Shown: positions 7,032 through 17,869, counted from the first letter of the stretch. The stretch: 61,114 bases of DNA from an uncultured Burkholderiales bacterium (GCA_937864175.1 CALMJH010000074.1:1-61114); one strand, 5' to 3'. Numbers and translations: made by a program. The notes: generated from the sequence alone by a model not told the origin.

Positions 7032-9014
7032 ATGATTGTTGACCGCCAGACGATTCGATTCAATGCCATTGATCTTGCAGGCCTCGAGAAGTTGGGCACC
7101 TGCCTGGCTGAATTCGCGCGGGCCCATGGGCTGCGTCTGGTCTACCTCCAGGGTCAGCTGGGGGTCGGCAAGACCAGCCTAACCCGCAGCTGGCTAAAGG
7201 CCCTGGGCATTCAGGGCCGCATCAAGAGTCCGAGTTTTTCGGTGGTCGAGACCTATACCGTGGACGACCAGACCGAAATCACCCACTGCGACTTTTACCG
7301 ACTCAACGACCCCATGGCCTGGCAGGCCGCCGGCCTTCGTGATGCCTTGGCCAGCGACCTGGCCCTGGTGGAGTGGCCCGAGAAGGCCCAGGGACTGCCC
7401 AGCCCAGACCTGCTGATTCAGATGGACTGGAGCCAGCCGCAGGAGCCCGAGGGGCCCCGACAGATCGCCATTACCCTGGCCTCGCAGACCTCAGAGGCCA
7501 AGGCCGTTGCACACCTACAAGAGCTCTTCGACCGGGCTCAACAACAAGGCCTGTCTCCAAGCCCGCCATCCGTTGAGCGCAGCCGACTGACGGGAGTGGG
7601 CGGCCTGATGGGCCTAATGGGTCTGATGGGCGCAGCGGGCCACTCCACCGGCCTTCCCCTCTGGTCAACCGCGCAGGGCCTGGTGACCGGGCTGGTCTTT
7701 GGACTGATGCCTACGGACGCCCACGCCACGCGCGTCACCGCCGTGCGGGTCTGGCCATCAAAGGACTACACCCGTATCACCATCGAACACGACAACCCGC
7801 GGCTTGGCTTTTATACCCAGACCCTTCAGAACCCACCGCGGCTCTTTGTTGATGTCTCGGGCGTTCGCCTAAACGACCAGCTCAAGACCCTTCTGGCCAG
7901 CGTGAAGTCAGACGACCCCTACATCTCGCAGCTGCGAGTGGGCCAGCACAAGCCCGACGTCGTGCGCATTGTCTTTGACCTCCGAACCGAGACCAAGCCG
8001 CAGGTCTTTACCCTCAAGCCCGTGGGCCAGTACAGACATCGGCTGGTCATCGACCTCTACCCCCGCATTGCCCGAGACCCCCTTCAGGCCCTGCTTGAGC
8101 AGGTCGACGAGACCCGCCGCGACCCTGGTGAGGCTGCCCGCATTCAGGACATTCTGAATGGCCAGTCGGGGCCCCAGGCCTCTGCACCGCAGGCCTCTGC
8201 ACCCCAGGCCTCAGCCCAGCCCTCCGATCCACCTGCATCGCCGTCTCAGGCCCCCGCCACCCCCCGCGGTCAGCCCAAGGCCAGCCCCAAAGACCCACCG
8301 GTGAAGCGACTCATCACCATTGCGCTTGATCCCGGCCACGGCGGTGAAGACCCCGGGGCCATTGGCAAGCGGGGGACTCGCGAGAAAGACGTGGTGCTGC
8401 GCATTGCGCGCCAACTCAAACAAAAGATTGACCAGCAGCCCGGCCTGCGGGCCTACCTCACCCGGGACGGCGACTACTTTGTGCCGCTAGGACGGCGAGT
8501 CGCCAAAGCCCGTCGGGTCAATGCCGATCTCTTTGTCTCGATTCATGCCGATGCCTGGATCTCTCCGACTGCCAAGGGCTCCTCGATCTATGTCCTGTCT
8601 GAGCGTGGGGCCTCGAGCACCGCTGCGCGCTGGATGGCCCAGAAAGAAAACAGTGCTGACCAAATTGGTGGGGTGCGCATTGGCCATGCCGACGAGGACG
8701 TCGCCCAGGCCCTGCTCGACATGTCCACCACCGCCCAAATTCGTGACTCACTGCGGCTGGCCAAGCTGGTCCTCAACCAGGTCTCAAACGTGAATCGCCT
8801 GCACAAGGAGCAGGTGGAGCAGGCGGGCTTTGCAGTCCTGAAGGCGCCCGAGATTCCGTCGATCTTGGTGGAGACCGCCTTCATCAGTAACCCCGATGAA
8901 GAGCGGCGACTTCGAGACTCCGACTACCAAGACCGGCTTGCCGAGGCACTTCTGAAAGGCATCCAGCATTACATTGCCCAGAACCCTCCCCTGGCCAAGT
9001 CCAGGATGATGTGA
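7032..9014 (+). CDS. Fused TsaE (t6A ATPase) and N-acetylmuramoyl-L-alanine amidase
   Basis: One uninterrupted 660-codon frame joins two normally separate neighbours. Residues 1-170 are a complete TsaE: P-loop GQLGVGKT (41-48), KSPSFSVVETY, HCDFYRL (85-91) and EWPEK (114-118). TsaE is the cytoplasmic ATPase that supports TsaB/TsaD in t6A synthesis. A linker leads to a hydrophobic stretch (187-228) ending in an AxA-like site (DAHA, 229-232), then an AMIN domain (233-345), a Pro/Ala/Ser linker with three PQASA repeats (381-395), and an Amidase_3 domain with H436 (DPGHGGEDPGAIG), E451, H506 (SIHAD) and E614 (VETAFISNP). Amidases of this type act in the periplasm, so residues 187-232 look like a signal peptide buried in the fusion. 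Internal starts at GTG 7596 or ATG 7608, behind GGGAG, could produce a free pre-amidase. mutL follows after two bases. Confidence 0.9.
   Translation: MIVDRQTIRFNAIDLAGLEKLGTCLAEFARAHGLRLVYLQGQLGVGKTSLTRSWLKALGIQGRIKSPSFSVVETYTVDDQTEITHCDFYRLNDPMAWQAAGLRDALASDLALVEWPEKAQGLPSPDLLIQMDWSQPQEPEGPRQIAITLASQTSEAKAVAHLQELFDRAQQQGLSPSPPSVERSRLTGVGGLMGLMGLMGAAGHSTGLPLWSTAQGLVTGLVFGLMPTDAHATRVTAVRVWPSKDYTRITIEHDNPRLGFYTQTLQNPPRLFVDVSGVRLNDQLKTLLASVKSDDPYISQLRVGQHKPDVVRIVFDLRTETKPQVFTLKPVGQYRHRLVIDLYPRIARDPLQALLEQVDETRRDPGEAARIQDILNGQSGPQASAPQASAPQASAQPSDPPASPSQAPATPRGQPKASPKDPPVKRLITIALDPGHGGEDPGAIGKRGTREKDVVLRIARQLKQKIDQQPGLRAYLTRDGDYFVPLGRRVAKARRVNADLFVSIHADAWISPTAKGSSIYVLSERGASSTAARWMAQKENSADQIGGVRIGHADEDVAQALLDMSTTAQIRDSLRLAKLVLNQVSNVNRLHKEQVEQAGFAVLKAPEIPSILVETAFISNPDEERRLRDSDYQDRLAEALLKGIQHYIAQNPPLAKSRMM
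7599..7631 (+). repeat. GLM tripeptide repeat in the signal-like segment
   Basis: Residues 190-200 of the fused gene read GGLMGLMGLMG, encoded by near-identical nine-base units (GGCCTGATG, GGCCTAATG, GGTCTGATG). The repeat offers several in-frame ATG codons (7608, 7617, 7626) exactly where a free amidase precursor would begin. Confidence 0.7.
8172..8216 (+). repeat. Three 15-base tandem repeats (PQASA) in the amidase linker
   Basis: Three nearly identical 15-base units encode PQASA three times (residues 381-395) in the linker between the AMIN and Amidase_3 domains. Such units readily change in number by slippage and probably only set linker length. Confidence 0.8.
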
Positions 9015-9016
9015 CC

Positions 9017-10783
9017 ATGTCCAGCCGAATTGCCCTGCTGCCCGATGTCTTGATTAGCCAGATTGCCGCCGGCGAAGTCATCGAGCGGCCGGCCTCTGTG
9101 GTGAAGGAGCTGATTGAAAACGCCATTGATGCGGGCGCCATGAGCATTGGGCTGGGCCTGGAGGATGGCGGCATTGCCAGCATCCAGGTCCGTGACGACG
9201 GCCAGGGTCTGCACCCAGAGGACCTGCCCCTGGCCGTTGCAAGACATGCCACCAGCAAGATTCGCAGTCTGGAAGACCTGACGGTGGTGACCAGCCACGG
9301 CTTTCGGGGCGAGGCCTTGGCGGCCATTGCCTCGGTGGCAAGCCTCACCATTACCTCGCGACCGGCCGACCAGGCCCATGCCCAGCAATTAAGCAACCGC
9401 AGTGGCCAGTGGCAGCAAGGCCCAGCCGCTGGTGGGCTTGGGACCACCATCGAAGTAGAGCATCTCTTTCATGCAGTGCCCGCCCGTCGAAGGTTTTTGA
9501 AGACACCGGCCACAGAGCTCCAACACTGCAAGGAGGCCTTTGTTCGTCAGGCCTTGATTCGGCCAGCCATCGGCTGGCAGCTCAGCCACCAGGGCAGGGT
9601 CTTGCTGAAACTCAACCCAGCCAGCGCCCAAGACCGCGTAGCCCAGCTTCTGGAGCTGCCGATCGAGACCCAACGGCTGGTGGACCACCAACAGGGCCCG
9701 CTGGTGGTGCAGGCCTGGCTGCAGGCGCCGACCGCGGCCAGCCAGCGGACCGACCAGCAGTATTTCTATGTCAATGGACGTGCCGTCAAAGACCGGATGC
9801 TCGCCCATGCCCTGCGGTCCGCCTATGCCGATGTGCTGCACGGTGATCGTCAGCCCAAGTTTGTGGTCAGCCTGCAGATCGATCCCAGCCTGGTCGACGT
9901 GAACGTCCATCCCGCCAAGTCGGAGGTTCGGTTTCGAGATGGCCAGGCTGTCTATGGGGCAGTGGTTGCAGCCTGCCGAAAGGCCTTGGCCGATGCGACC
10001 CAGACCCAGGCGCCGCCGGTCTCTGCGGATGCAGGACCAGGCCCCATCCTGCAGCGGATGGCGGCAGCCAGCGCGCCTCTGCCCTGGACCCAAGTCGATA
10101 GCCCGGTGTCGCAGGGCTGGCCGGCTTTTGACCAGACAGGCCTCTTGGTCCAGGACCCAGCCGGCCCCTCCGCAGCCAGCGGGCTCAGCACGCCCGTTGA
10201 ACATCCACTGGGCTACGCCCTGGCCCAGCTGCATGGCGTTTTTATCCTGGCCCAAAACAACCTGGGGCTGGTCTTGGTCGACATGCATGCAGCCCACGAG
10301 CGCGTGGTCTACGAACGGCTGAAGGCCCAGCATGACCAGGGTGCCTGTGCCATGCAGACACTGCTGGCGCCGCTGTCGATGGCAGCCAGTGCGCTTGAAC
10401 AAGAGACCGCCGCACAACACCAGCAGACGCTTGAGCGCCTGGGCTTTGCCCTGAGCCCGCTGACGGAGACCAGCCTGGCCATTCGCGGACTGCCCACCAT
10501 GCTCAAGACCGCAGACCCTGTGGGCCTGGTCCGAGAGACCCTGGCCGAGCTGGCCCAGCATGGGGCTGCTCATCATCTGGAGCAGACCCGCAACCAGCTG
10601 CTCTCGACCATGGCCTGCCACGGAGCCGTCAGAGCCAACCGGTCTCTCACCCTTCCAGAGATGAACCAGCTGCTGCGCGACATGGAGGCCACCGACCGGG
10701 CTGACCAGTGCAACCATGGCCGGCCCACCTGGATCCAGATGGACCTGGCCATGCTGGACCGTCTGTTCATGCGGGGGCAGTAG
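9017..10783 (+). CDS. mutL: DNA mismatch repair protein MutL
   Basis: MutL couples MutS mismatch recognition to strand incision and removal. The 588-residue protein has a GHKL ATPase domain with NAIDAGA (35-41), DDGQG and GFRGEAL (about 95-101). The C-terminal domain carries the metal-binding endonuclease motif DMHAAHERVVYE (422-433), plus ACHGAVRA and CNHGRPT (from 565). The first motif fits the endonuclease-active MutL type of bacteria without MutH, with Met in place of the usual Gln, as in Neisseria and Pseudomonas. ATG 9017 is preferred; an in-frame GTG at 9011 overlaps the upstream stop. It lies in the common tsaE-amidase-mutL-miaA order. Confidence 0.97.
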   Translation: MSSRIALLPDVLISQIAAGEVIERPASVVKELIENAIDAGAMSIGLGLEDGGIASIQVRDDGQGLHPEDLPLAVARHATSKIRSLEDLTVVTSHGFRGEALAAIASVASLTITSRPADQAHAQQLSNRSGQWQQGPAAGGLGTTIEVEHLFHAVPARRRFLKTPATELQHCKEAFVRQALIRPAIGWQLSHQGRVLLKLNPASAQDRVAQLLELPIETQRLVDHQQGPLVVQAWLQAPTAASQRTDQQYFYVNGRAVKDRMLAHALRSAYADVLHGDRQPKFVVSLQIDPSLVDVNVHPAKSEVRFRDGQAVYGAVVAACRKALADATQTQAPPVSADAGPGPILQRMAAASAPLPWTQVDSPVSQGWPAFDQTGLLVQDPAGPSAASGLSTPVEHPLGYALAQLHGVFILAQNNLGLVLVDMHAAHERVVYERLKAQHDQGACAMQTLLAPLSMAASALEQETAAQHQQTLERLGFALSPLTETSLAIRGLPTMLKTADPVGLVRETLAELAQHGAAHHLEQTRNQLLSTMACHGAVRANRSLTLPEMNQLLRDMEATDRADQCNHGRPTWIQMDLAMLDRLFMRGQ

Positions 10784-10785
10784 GC

Positions 10786-11787
10786 TTGGCCGGGCACTTG
10801 CAGGGGCTGGCGCCCATCGCCTGCCTCATTGGCCCCACCGCAAGCGGCAAATCCAGTCTGGCCCTGCAGTGGGCCCTGCACCACCGTCAGGCTAGGGGAC
10901 AGGCCGTCGAGATCATCAGCCTGGACTCAACGCAGGTCTACCGAGGGCTCGACATTGGATCGGCCAAGCCCACCGCCCAGGAGCGGGCCCAGGTGGCCCA
11001 CCACCTCCTCGACTGCTGTGACCCAGAAGACTCCTACAGCGTGGCCCAGTGCCATGCCGACACGCTGCAGGCAGCTCTGGCCATTCAGGCCAGGGGCCAC
11101 CGGCCCCTGATCGTCGGCGGCACCATGCTCTATTTCAAGGCTCTCTGGCAGGGGCTGGATGACCTGCCCAGCACACCGGAGTCCATCCGTCAGGCCATTG
11201 GCCAGCAGGCCCAGGCTCTCGGCTGGCCCGCCCTGCATGCCCAACTCGCCCAGGTCGACCCACAGACCGCGGGACGACTCGACCCCAACGATGCCCAGCG
11301 CATCTCGCGGGCGCTGGAGGTCCATGCCCACACCGGCCAGAGCCTGAGCCACTGGATTGCCCAGAGTCAGCGGGAGGGTCGAGGCCTGCCGGCTTTGCCA
11401 CTGCGAGTGTTGGCCCTGCTGCCCAGTCGCCGGGACTGGCTGCACGAACGCATTGCGCGGCGTTTTGAGGCCATGGTGGCCGCTGGACTACTCGAAGAAG
11501 TCCGGCTGCTTCAGGCCCGTCCGGGGCTTCGGGCGGACCACCCCAGCATGCGCTCGGTGGGCTATCGCCAGGCCTGGGAGCACCTCAAGGGCCAGACCGA
11601 CCAGACCACCTTCCTACAAAAAGGCATTGAGGCCAGTCGACAGCTGGCCAAGCGGCAGATCACCTGGCTAAGAAGCTTTGAGCAGACCGCCCAGGTGGCC
11701 CAACTGGAATACCGCAGCGTCGACCCCTGCGAGTTGGATGAGCATCAGCTGATGACGGTCTGTGGGGAGTCCTTCGGCCGGTCTTGA
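10786..11787 (+). CDS. miaA: tRNA dimethylallyltransferase MiaA
   Basis: MiaA adds a dimethylallyl group to N6 of A37 in tRNAs reading UNN codons (i6A). The protein (about 333 residues) has the P-loop GPTASGKSS, the substrate motif [17 protein letters not shown] and the C-terminal [14 protein letters not shown]. The start is uncertain. TTG 10786, two bases after the mutL stop, gives a normal-length N-terminus; ATG 10708 would overlap mutL by 76 bases and add a non-conserved Pro/Gly-rich extension. The 3' end overlaps convergent purM by 43 bases. Confidence 0.94.
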   Translation: MAGHLQGLAPIACLIGPTASGKSSLALQWALHHRQARGQAVEIISLDSTQVYRGLDIGSAKPTAQERAQVAHHLLDCCDPEDSYSVAQCHADTLQAALAIQARGHRPLIVGGTMLYFKALWQGLDDLPSTPESIRQAIGQQAQALGWPALHAQLAQVDPQTAGRLDPNDAQRISRALEVHAHTGQSLSHWIAQSQREGRGLPALPLRVLALLPSRRDWLHERIARRFEAMVAAGLLEEVRLLQARPGLRADHPSMRSVGYRQAWEHLKGQTDQTTFLQKGIEASRQLAKRQITWLRSFEQTAQVAQLEYRSVDPCELDEHQLMTVCGESFGRS

Positions 11788-12830
11788 ATCTGGCCGATGC
11801 GATAGACCCGCTCGCCGGCTGCGGTCAGCGTGGCCGCTACCTGCTCGGCCGCCTGAGCCTTGACCACCACCACCATGCCAATGCCGCAGTTAAAGACCCG
11901 GTGCATCTCGTCGGTCTGAATGCCGCCGGCCTCTTGAACCCACTGCATCACGGGTGGCAGAGGCCAGCTGCCCGCCTCGAGCTTGGCCATGAGACTGTCG
12001 GGCAGTACGCGTGGAATGTTGCCCACCAGGCCACCTCCGGTGATGTGGGCCATGGCCGCAATGTCAGTCCCGTGGGCCTTGAGGGCCGCCAGCATGGGCT
12101 TCACATACAGACGGGTGGGTGCCATGACCAGGTCAGCAAGTGGCAGCATCTGGCCAGAACCAGCACTGGCCTCTAGCGAGACCCCCTGCAGAGCCTGTGC
12201 ATTCACACCGCCCAGGGCCCGCTCCAAGACCTTGCGCACCAAGGAGTAGCCGTTGCTGTGAAAGCCACTGGAGGTCAGACCCAAGACCACATCACCTGCG
12301 GCCACTCGCTTGGCATCCAGTATCTGGTCGCGCTCGACCACCCCCACTGCAAAGCCTGCGAGGTCGTACTCGCCGTCGGGATACATGCCGGGCATCTCGG
12401 CAGTCTCGCCGCCAATCAGGGCGCAGCCCGAGAGCTCGCAGCCCTTTGCAATGCCGGCCACCACCGAGGCGGCTGCATCGACCGAGAGGCGGCCGCAGGC
12501 AAAGTAATCCAAGAAAAAGAGGGGCTCGGCCCCCTGGACCAGGATGTCGTTCACGCTCATGGCCACCAGGTCGATGCCCACCGTGTCGTGTCGGTCTAGG
12601 GCAAAGGCCAGCATGAGCTTGGTGCCCACCCCGTCGGTACCAGAGACCAGCACGGGGTCCTTCAGGCCTTTTGGCAGGCTGCAGAGGGCCCCGAAACCCC
12701 CAATTCCGGCCAGGACTTCCGGGCGCATGGTCCGCCGGGCCAGGGGTTTGATGCGGTCCACCAGGGCATCCCCCGCATCGATGTCAACGCCTGCGTCGCG
12801 GTAGGTAAGCCCGGTCTGTTTTTCGGTCAT
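11745..12830 (-). CDS. purM: Phosphoribosylformylglycinamidine cyclo-ligase
   Basis: PurM (AIR synthetase) performs the ATP-dependent ring closure of FGAM to AIR, the fifth step of purine synthesis. The 361-residue protein starts [20 protein letters not shown], with the family's YxxAGVDID motif, and contains [13 protein letters not shown] and [12 protein letters not shown]. The length is slightly above the usual 345 or so. The start lies close to hda on the opposite strand, so the two genes share a very short control region. The 3' end runs 43 bases into miaA. Confidence 0.97.
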   Translation of the reverse strand: MTEKQTGLTYRDAGVDIDAGDALVDRIKPLARRTMRPEVLAGIGGFGALCSLPKGLKDPVLVSGTDGVGTKLMLAFALDRHDTVGIDLVAMSVNDILVQGAEPLFFLDYFACGRLSVDAAASVVAGIAKGCELSGCALIGGETAEMPGMYPDGEYDLAGFAVGVVERDQILDAKRVAAGDVVLGLTSSGFHSNGYSLVRKVLERALGGVNAQALQGVSLEASAGSGQMLPLADLVMAPTRLYVKPMLAALKAHGTDIAAMAHITGGGLVGNIPRVLPDSLMAKLEAGSWPLPPVMQWVQEAGGIQTDEMHRVFNCGIGMVVVVKAQAAEQVAATLTAAGERVYRIGQIQDRPKDSPQTVIS

Positions 12831-12876
12831 GATGGCGATTGCTTCAAAAGTAAAGTCTCATTTTATGGGACAACCC

Positions 12877-13659
12877 ATGCCTCCAACGAAGACTGCCCCT
12901 CCCAGACCCCATCAGCTGCCGCTGGCCCTTCTGGCCGCGGCTGCGCCGCGGCTGGCCGATGGCATGGTGGGCCGAAACGAGGCCGCACTGGCCAGCCTGC
13001 GGCAGCTTGTGCAGCCCCAGCCGGGGCTGGCCCGCCCGGACGACCGTGAGCCCTGGTTGTTGCTGTGGGGCGAGCCAGGCGCAGGCAAGACCTTCTGGCT
13101 CCAGGCCTGGGCCCATGCGCTTGAGGACCAGCGGCCTGGCCTGCAGGTGCTGGGGTCTTCGGCAGGCACCCACGACTTTGCTCAGCAGGCCCAGGGACCA
13201 CTGCTGCTCATCGACGACATTGACCAGTGGGCTGGTCCTGCGCAGCAGGCCCTCTTTGCGCACCTGGCCCAGCAGGCCCATCTGCCCAAGGGACGCATGC
13301 AGCCTCTGGTTCTGACCAGCCAAGGCCCTGCAGCCCGCCTCCAGGGTCTGCGAGAAGACCTGCGAACACGCCTGGGTCTGGCCCTGAGCTTTGAGCTTCA
13401 CCGGCTGAGCGAACCCGATATGATCCAAGCCATGCGGCAACAGGCCCATGGCCTGGGATGGATGGCCCAGCCCCAACAGACCGATTACGACCGACTCTTT
13501 GAATACCTGGTGACGCGACTGCCGCGACACCTCGGACTGCTCAAGGCCTTGATGAAGAAAGTGGATGAACGTGCGCTCGCCGAAAAGCGCAGCATTACCC
13601 TGCCCCTGGTGCGCAGCCTCATGGACGAGCTGCTGAACCAGACTCAGGCCAGCCTCTAG
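12877..13659 (+). CDS. hda: DnaA regulatory inactivator Hda
   Basis: Hda is a DnaA-like AAA+ protein that, bound to the DNA-loaded sliding clamp, stimulates hydrolysis of DnaA-bound ATP and prevents re-initiation. The 260-residue protein carries an N-terminal clamp-binding motif QLPLAL (13-18), an intact Walker A GEPGAGKT (65-72) and an acidic LLIDDIDQW Walker B-like stretch; it lacks the DnaA DNA-binding domain. ATG 12877 has a GGGA element six bases upstream; ATG 12865 is the alternative. The position divergent from purM and upstream of a HAD phosphatase and pcnB is typical of Burkholderiales. Confidence 0.92.
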   Translation: MPPTKTAPPRPHQLPLALLAAAAPRLADGMVGRNEAALASLRQLVQPQPGLARPDDREPWLLLWGEPGAGKTFWLQAWAHALEDQRPGLQVLGSSAGTHDFAQQAQGPLLLIDDIDQWAGPAQQALFAHLAQQAHLPKGRMQPLVLTSQGPAARLQGLREDLRTRLGLALSFELHRLSEPDMIQAMRQQAHGLGWMAQPQQTDYDRLFEYLVTRLPRHLGLLKALMKKVDERALAEKRSITLPLVRSLMDELLNQTQASL

Positions 13660-13704
13660 AACAGCCCTGCCCCCTCAACCGATCACCAAGACGAGACCCC
13701 CCCT

Positions 13705-14394
13705 GTGCCCCACCAGCCTACCCCCAGACGACTGGCCCTCTTTGACCTCGACCACACCCTCATTCCCATCGACAGTGACGTCATGTGGGCAGAGCATCTG
13801 GTGGCCCTCGGCGTCGTCGATACCGCCTGGCATAGCCGACGCAACGACTACTTCTATGAGCAGTACAAGCAGGGCACCCTGGATATCGACGAGTTTCTGA
13901 GCTTTCAGCTGGCCCCCCTGGGGGCCCATCCACGGGCCACCCTGGAGAGCTGGCGAGAGGACTTTGTCAAGACCAAGGTGTTGCCACAACTCACCCAGTC
14001 GGCCAAAGACCTGGTGGCTCGGCACCAGGCAGCAGGCGACCTGGTGGCCATCGTCACCGCCACCAACCAGTTCATCACGCGGCCCATTGCCGACGCGTTT
14101 GGTGTCGAGCACCTGATTGCCACTCTGGTGGAGACGCGGCCCGACGGCGAATTCACAGGCCGACACACGGGCCTGCCCAGCTTTCGTGAGGGCAAGATTG
14201 TTCGGGTGGCCCAGTGGCTGGCTGAGCAACACGACTGCCTGCTGCAGGACTTTGAGGTCAGCACGTTTTACAGCGACTCCCTCAACGACCTCCCCCTGCT
14301 GGCCCAGGTCACCCACCCCGTGGCCACCAACCCAGACCCCACCCTGCTGGCCCATGCAGAGTCCCAGGGCTGGCCGGTGCTCAGGCTCTGGTAA
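13705..14394 (+). CDS. HAD-IB family phosphatase (SerB-like)
   Basis: This is a 229-residue haloacid dehalogenase superfamily hydrolase. Motif I is FDLDHTL (nucleophile D14, acid D16) and motif IV is YSDSLNDLPLL (around residue 190). The spacing and the helical cap match the phosphoserine-phosphatase-like IB subfamily. The substrate cannot be read from sequence; relatives dephosphorylate phosphoserine, histidinol phosphate or other small phosphomonoesters. It starts with GTG 13705, 45 bases after hda and 24 bases before pcnB, a neighbourhood conserved in Burkholderiales, so it is probably co-transcribed with them. Confidence 0.9.
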   Translation: MPHQPTPRRLALFDLDHTLIPIDSDVMWAEHLVALGVVDTAWHSRRNDYFYEQYKQGTLDIDEFLSFQLAPLGAHPRATLESWREDFVKTKVLPQLTQSAKDLVARHQAAGDLVAIVTATNQFITRPIADAFGVEHLIATLVETRPDGEFTGRHTGLPSFREGKIVRVAQWLAEQHDCLLQDFEVSTFYSDSLNDLPLLAQVTHPVATNPDPTLLAHAESQGWPVLRLW

Positions 14395-14418
14395 GGGTGG
14401 TCTGTTACCCTTTGCCCC

Positions 14419-15801
14419 GTGATTAAGAAGCTCCTTCGATCCCTGGCCAGACTGGCCCCTGGCCATGCGCATGGCCACGGCAAGGCCGGCGCCCACGACC
14501 CTCAGGTCTACAAGGCCAGCAAGGTGGGCATCGACCGACACAACGTCTCATCGGCGGCCAACCGGACCGTCGAGGGCCTTCAGAAGGCCGGCTACCGGGC
14601 CTTTATTGTGGGTGGTGCGGTCCGTGACCTGATGCTCGGCATGCGGCCCAAAGATTTTGATGTGGCCACCGACGCGACGCCCGAGCAGGTCCAGCGGGTC
14701 TTTCGGCGGGCCCGGGTCATTGGCCGACGCTTCAAGATTGTTCATGTGCTCTTTGGATCAGAGACCATTGAGGTCTCGACCTTTCGAGCCCTGTCGGCTG
14801 ACAACCAAGAGACCGACGCCCATGGGCGGGTGCTCAACGACAACACCTTTGGTGAGCAACACGAAGACGCCACCCGCCGTGACTTCACGATCAATGCCCT
14901 CTACTACGACCCCCTGAGCGACACCGTCCTGGACTACCACCAGGGCGTGAAAGACTTAAAAGCCCGACTCATTCGGATGATTGGCGAGCCCAGCCAGCGT
15001 TACCGAGAAGACCCGGTGCGCATGCTGCGCGTGGTTCGATTTGCAGCAAAGCTGGGCTTTGAAATTGATGGTGCTACGCGGGCCCCCATTGCCCATCTCG
15101 CCCGACTCATCACCAACGTGCCGGATGCACGGCTGTTTGATGAGATGGTGAAGCTCTTGCAAAGCGGTCAGGCCTACAAGGGCCTGGAAGGCCTGCGCGA
15201 GCATGGCCTTCACCATGGCTGCCTGCCGCTTGTAGATGCCGTCTTGGAACCCGAGGGATCGGACGAGGAACGCGAGAGTGCCCTGCGGTTCGTGCGGCTG
15301 GCCCTGGCCAGCACCGATGCTCGAGTCTTGGCGGGCAAGCCCCTGTCGGTGGGCTTTTTGTTTGCCACCATGCTCTGGCACCTGGTTCGCCATGCCTGGC
15401 ATCAGAAGGTGGCCCAGGGGGAGCGGCCCATCACAGCCCTGCAGACGGCCATTGATGAGGTCGTGGACCACCAGCTGGCCGACCTGGCCATTCAGAAGCG
15501 AATCGTGGCAGACATGCGCGAGATCTGGATGCTGCAGCCTCGGTTTGAAAAGCGCGTGGGCGGCACGCCGTTTCGGCTGCTCGACCACCTGCGGTTTCGG
15601 GCGGGCTACGATTTTCTCTTGCTACGCATCGAGGCAGGCCAGGCCGACGAGGCCCTGGGGCAGTGGTGGGATGAGTTTGCACAGGCCGACCATGAGGCCC
15701 GGCTTGAGATGATCAAGGCCGCCTCTAAGCTTCCTGGCCAGCCGGCCGCCAAGCGACGTCGCTGTCGCCGCACGCCCCGCCTTGAGCAGCCCAGCGAATA
15801 G
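14419..15801 (+). CDS. pcnB: Poly(A) polymerase PcnB
   Basis: PcnB adds 3' poly(A) tails that mark RNAs for decay. The 460-residue protein has a class II nucleotidyltransferase head with IVGGAVRDLMLG (63-74) and the metal-binding DFD (79-81), then a tRNA nucleotidyltransferase-like neck and body. The N-terminal extension and the very basic C-terminal tail (KRRRCRRTPR) favour poly(A) polymerase over CCA-adding enzyme, as do the length and the folK neighbour. The start is GTG 14419 (MIKKLLRSLAR). The 3' end overlaps the proposed folK start by 20 bases. Confidence 0.95.
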   Translation: MIKKLLRSLARLAPGHAHGHGKAGAHDPQVYKASKVGIDRHNVSSAANRTVEGLQKAGYRAFIVGGAVRDLMLGMRPKDFDVATDATPEQVQRVFRRARVIGRRFKIVHVLFGSETIEVSTFRALSADNQETDAHGRVLNDNTFGEQHEDATRRDFTINALYYDPLSDTVLDYHQGVKDLKARLIRMIGEPSQRYREDPVRMLRVVRFAAKLGFEIDGATRAPIAHLARLITNVPDARLFDEMVKLLQSGQAYKGLEGLREHGLHHGCLPLVDAVLEPEGSDEERESALRFVRLALASTDARVLAGKPLSVGFLFATMLWHLVRHAWHQKVAQGERPITALQTAIDEVVDHQLADLAIQKRIVADMREIWMLQPRFEKRVGGTPFRLLDHLRFRAGYDFLLLRIEAGQADEALGQWWDEFAQADHEARLEMIKAASKLPGQPAAKRRRCRRTPRLEQPSE

Positions 15802-16339
15802 TCTGACTGTGGTGGTGGCACTGGGGGCCAACCTGCCGTGGCAGGGTCAGCCCGCCACCCAGACCCTGGTCGATGCCGTCAGTCGTCTGCAGAGGTCGGG
15901 CCACTTTCAAGACCTGAGGGTCTCCTCCTTCTGGCGGTCCTCGCCTGTGCAGGCCCAGGGGCCCGACTTTGTCAATGGAGTGCTGGTGGCCCGCAGTGAG
16001 GTCACGCCCGAGCAACTTCTGGCCCTGCTGCTAGAGACCGAGCGGGCCTTTGGTCGAGACCGATCAGCCAGCCTGCTCACGACAGACAAGCCACTGGGTC
16101 TCTCGCCAGCCAGAACCCTCGACCTTGACTTGATTGCGGTGGGTGACCTGCATCGTCAGACGGCCGACCTCCGCCTGCCACATCCCCGCGCCACCGAGCG
16201 GGCCTTTGTCTTGGAGCCTCTTGCGGAGTTGGCACCCAGTCTGGTGTTGCAGCATCCATCGGGGGAGTCAGCCCGTGTCGCCGACTGGCTGGCTCGACTG
16301 CCCAGTGATGTCCGGGCCCAACTCCATCCGGTAGAGTAG
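15782..16339 (+). CDS. folK: 2-amino-4-hydroxy-6-hydroxymethyldihydropteridine pyrophosphokinase
   Basis: FolK (HPPK) transfers pyrophosphate from ATP to 6-hydroxymethyl-dihydropterin in folate synthesis. Motifs are VALGANL near the N-terminus, SSFWRSSPV, PDFVNGVLVA and RTLDLDLIAVGD with the metal-binding aspartates, then LPHPRATERAFVLEPL. The start is unclear: TTG 15782 overlaps pcnB by 20 bases, while GTG 15809 would leave only three residues before the conserved VALGAN. The arrangement pcnB-folK-deoxynucleoside kinase is common in betaproteobacteria. Confidence 0.94.
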   Translation: MSSPANSLTVVVALGANLPWQGQPATQTLVDAVSRLQRSGHFQDLRVSSFWRSSPVQAQGPDFVNGVLVARSEVTPEQLLALLLETERAFGRDRSASLLTTDKPLGLSPARTLDLDLIAVGDLHRQTADLRLPHPRATERAFVLEPLAELAPSLVLQHPSGESARVADWLARLPSDVRAQLHPVE

Positions 16340-16343
16340 AGCC

Positions 16344-17869
<1,526 letters not shown>

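Noticed and set aside
9389-10717. Long minus-strand open frame (442 codons) antisense to mutL
   Set aside because: Antisense shadow of a conserved gene, without its own ribosome-binding site or domain.
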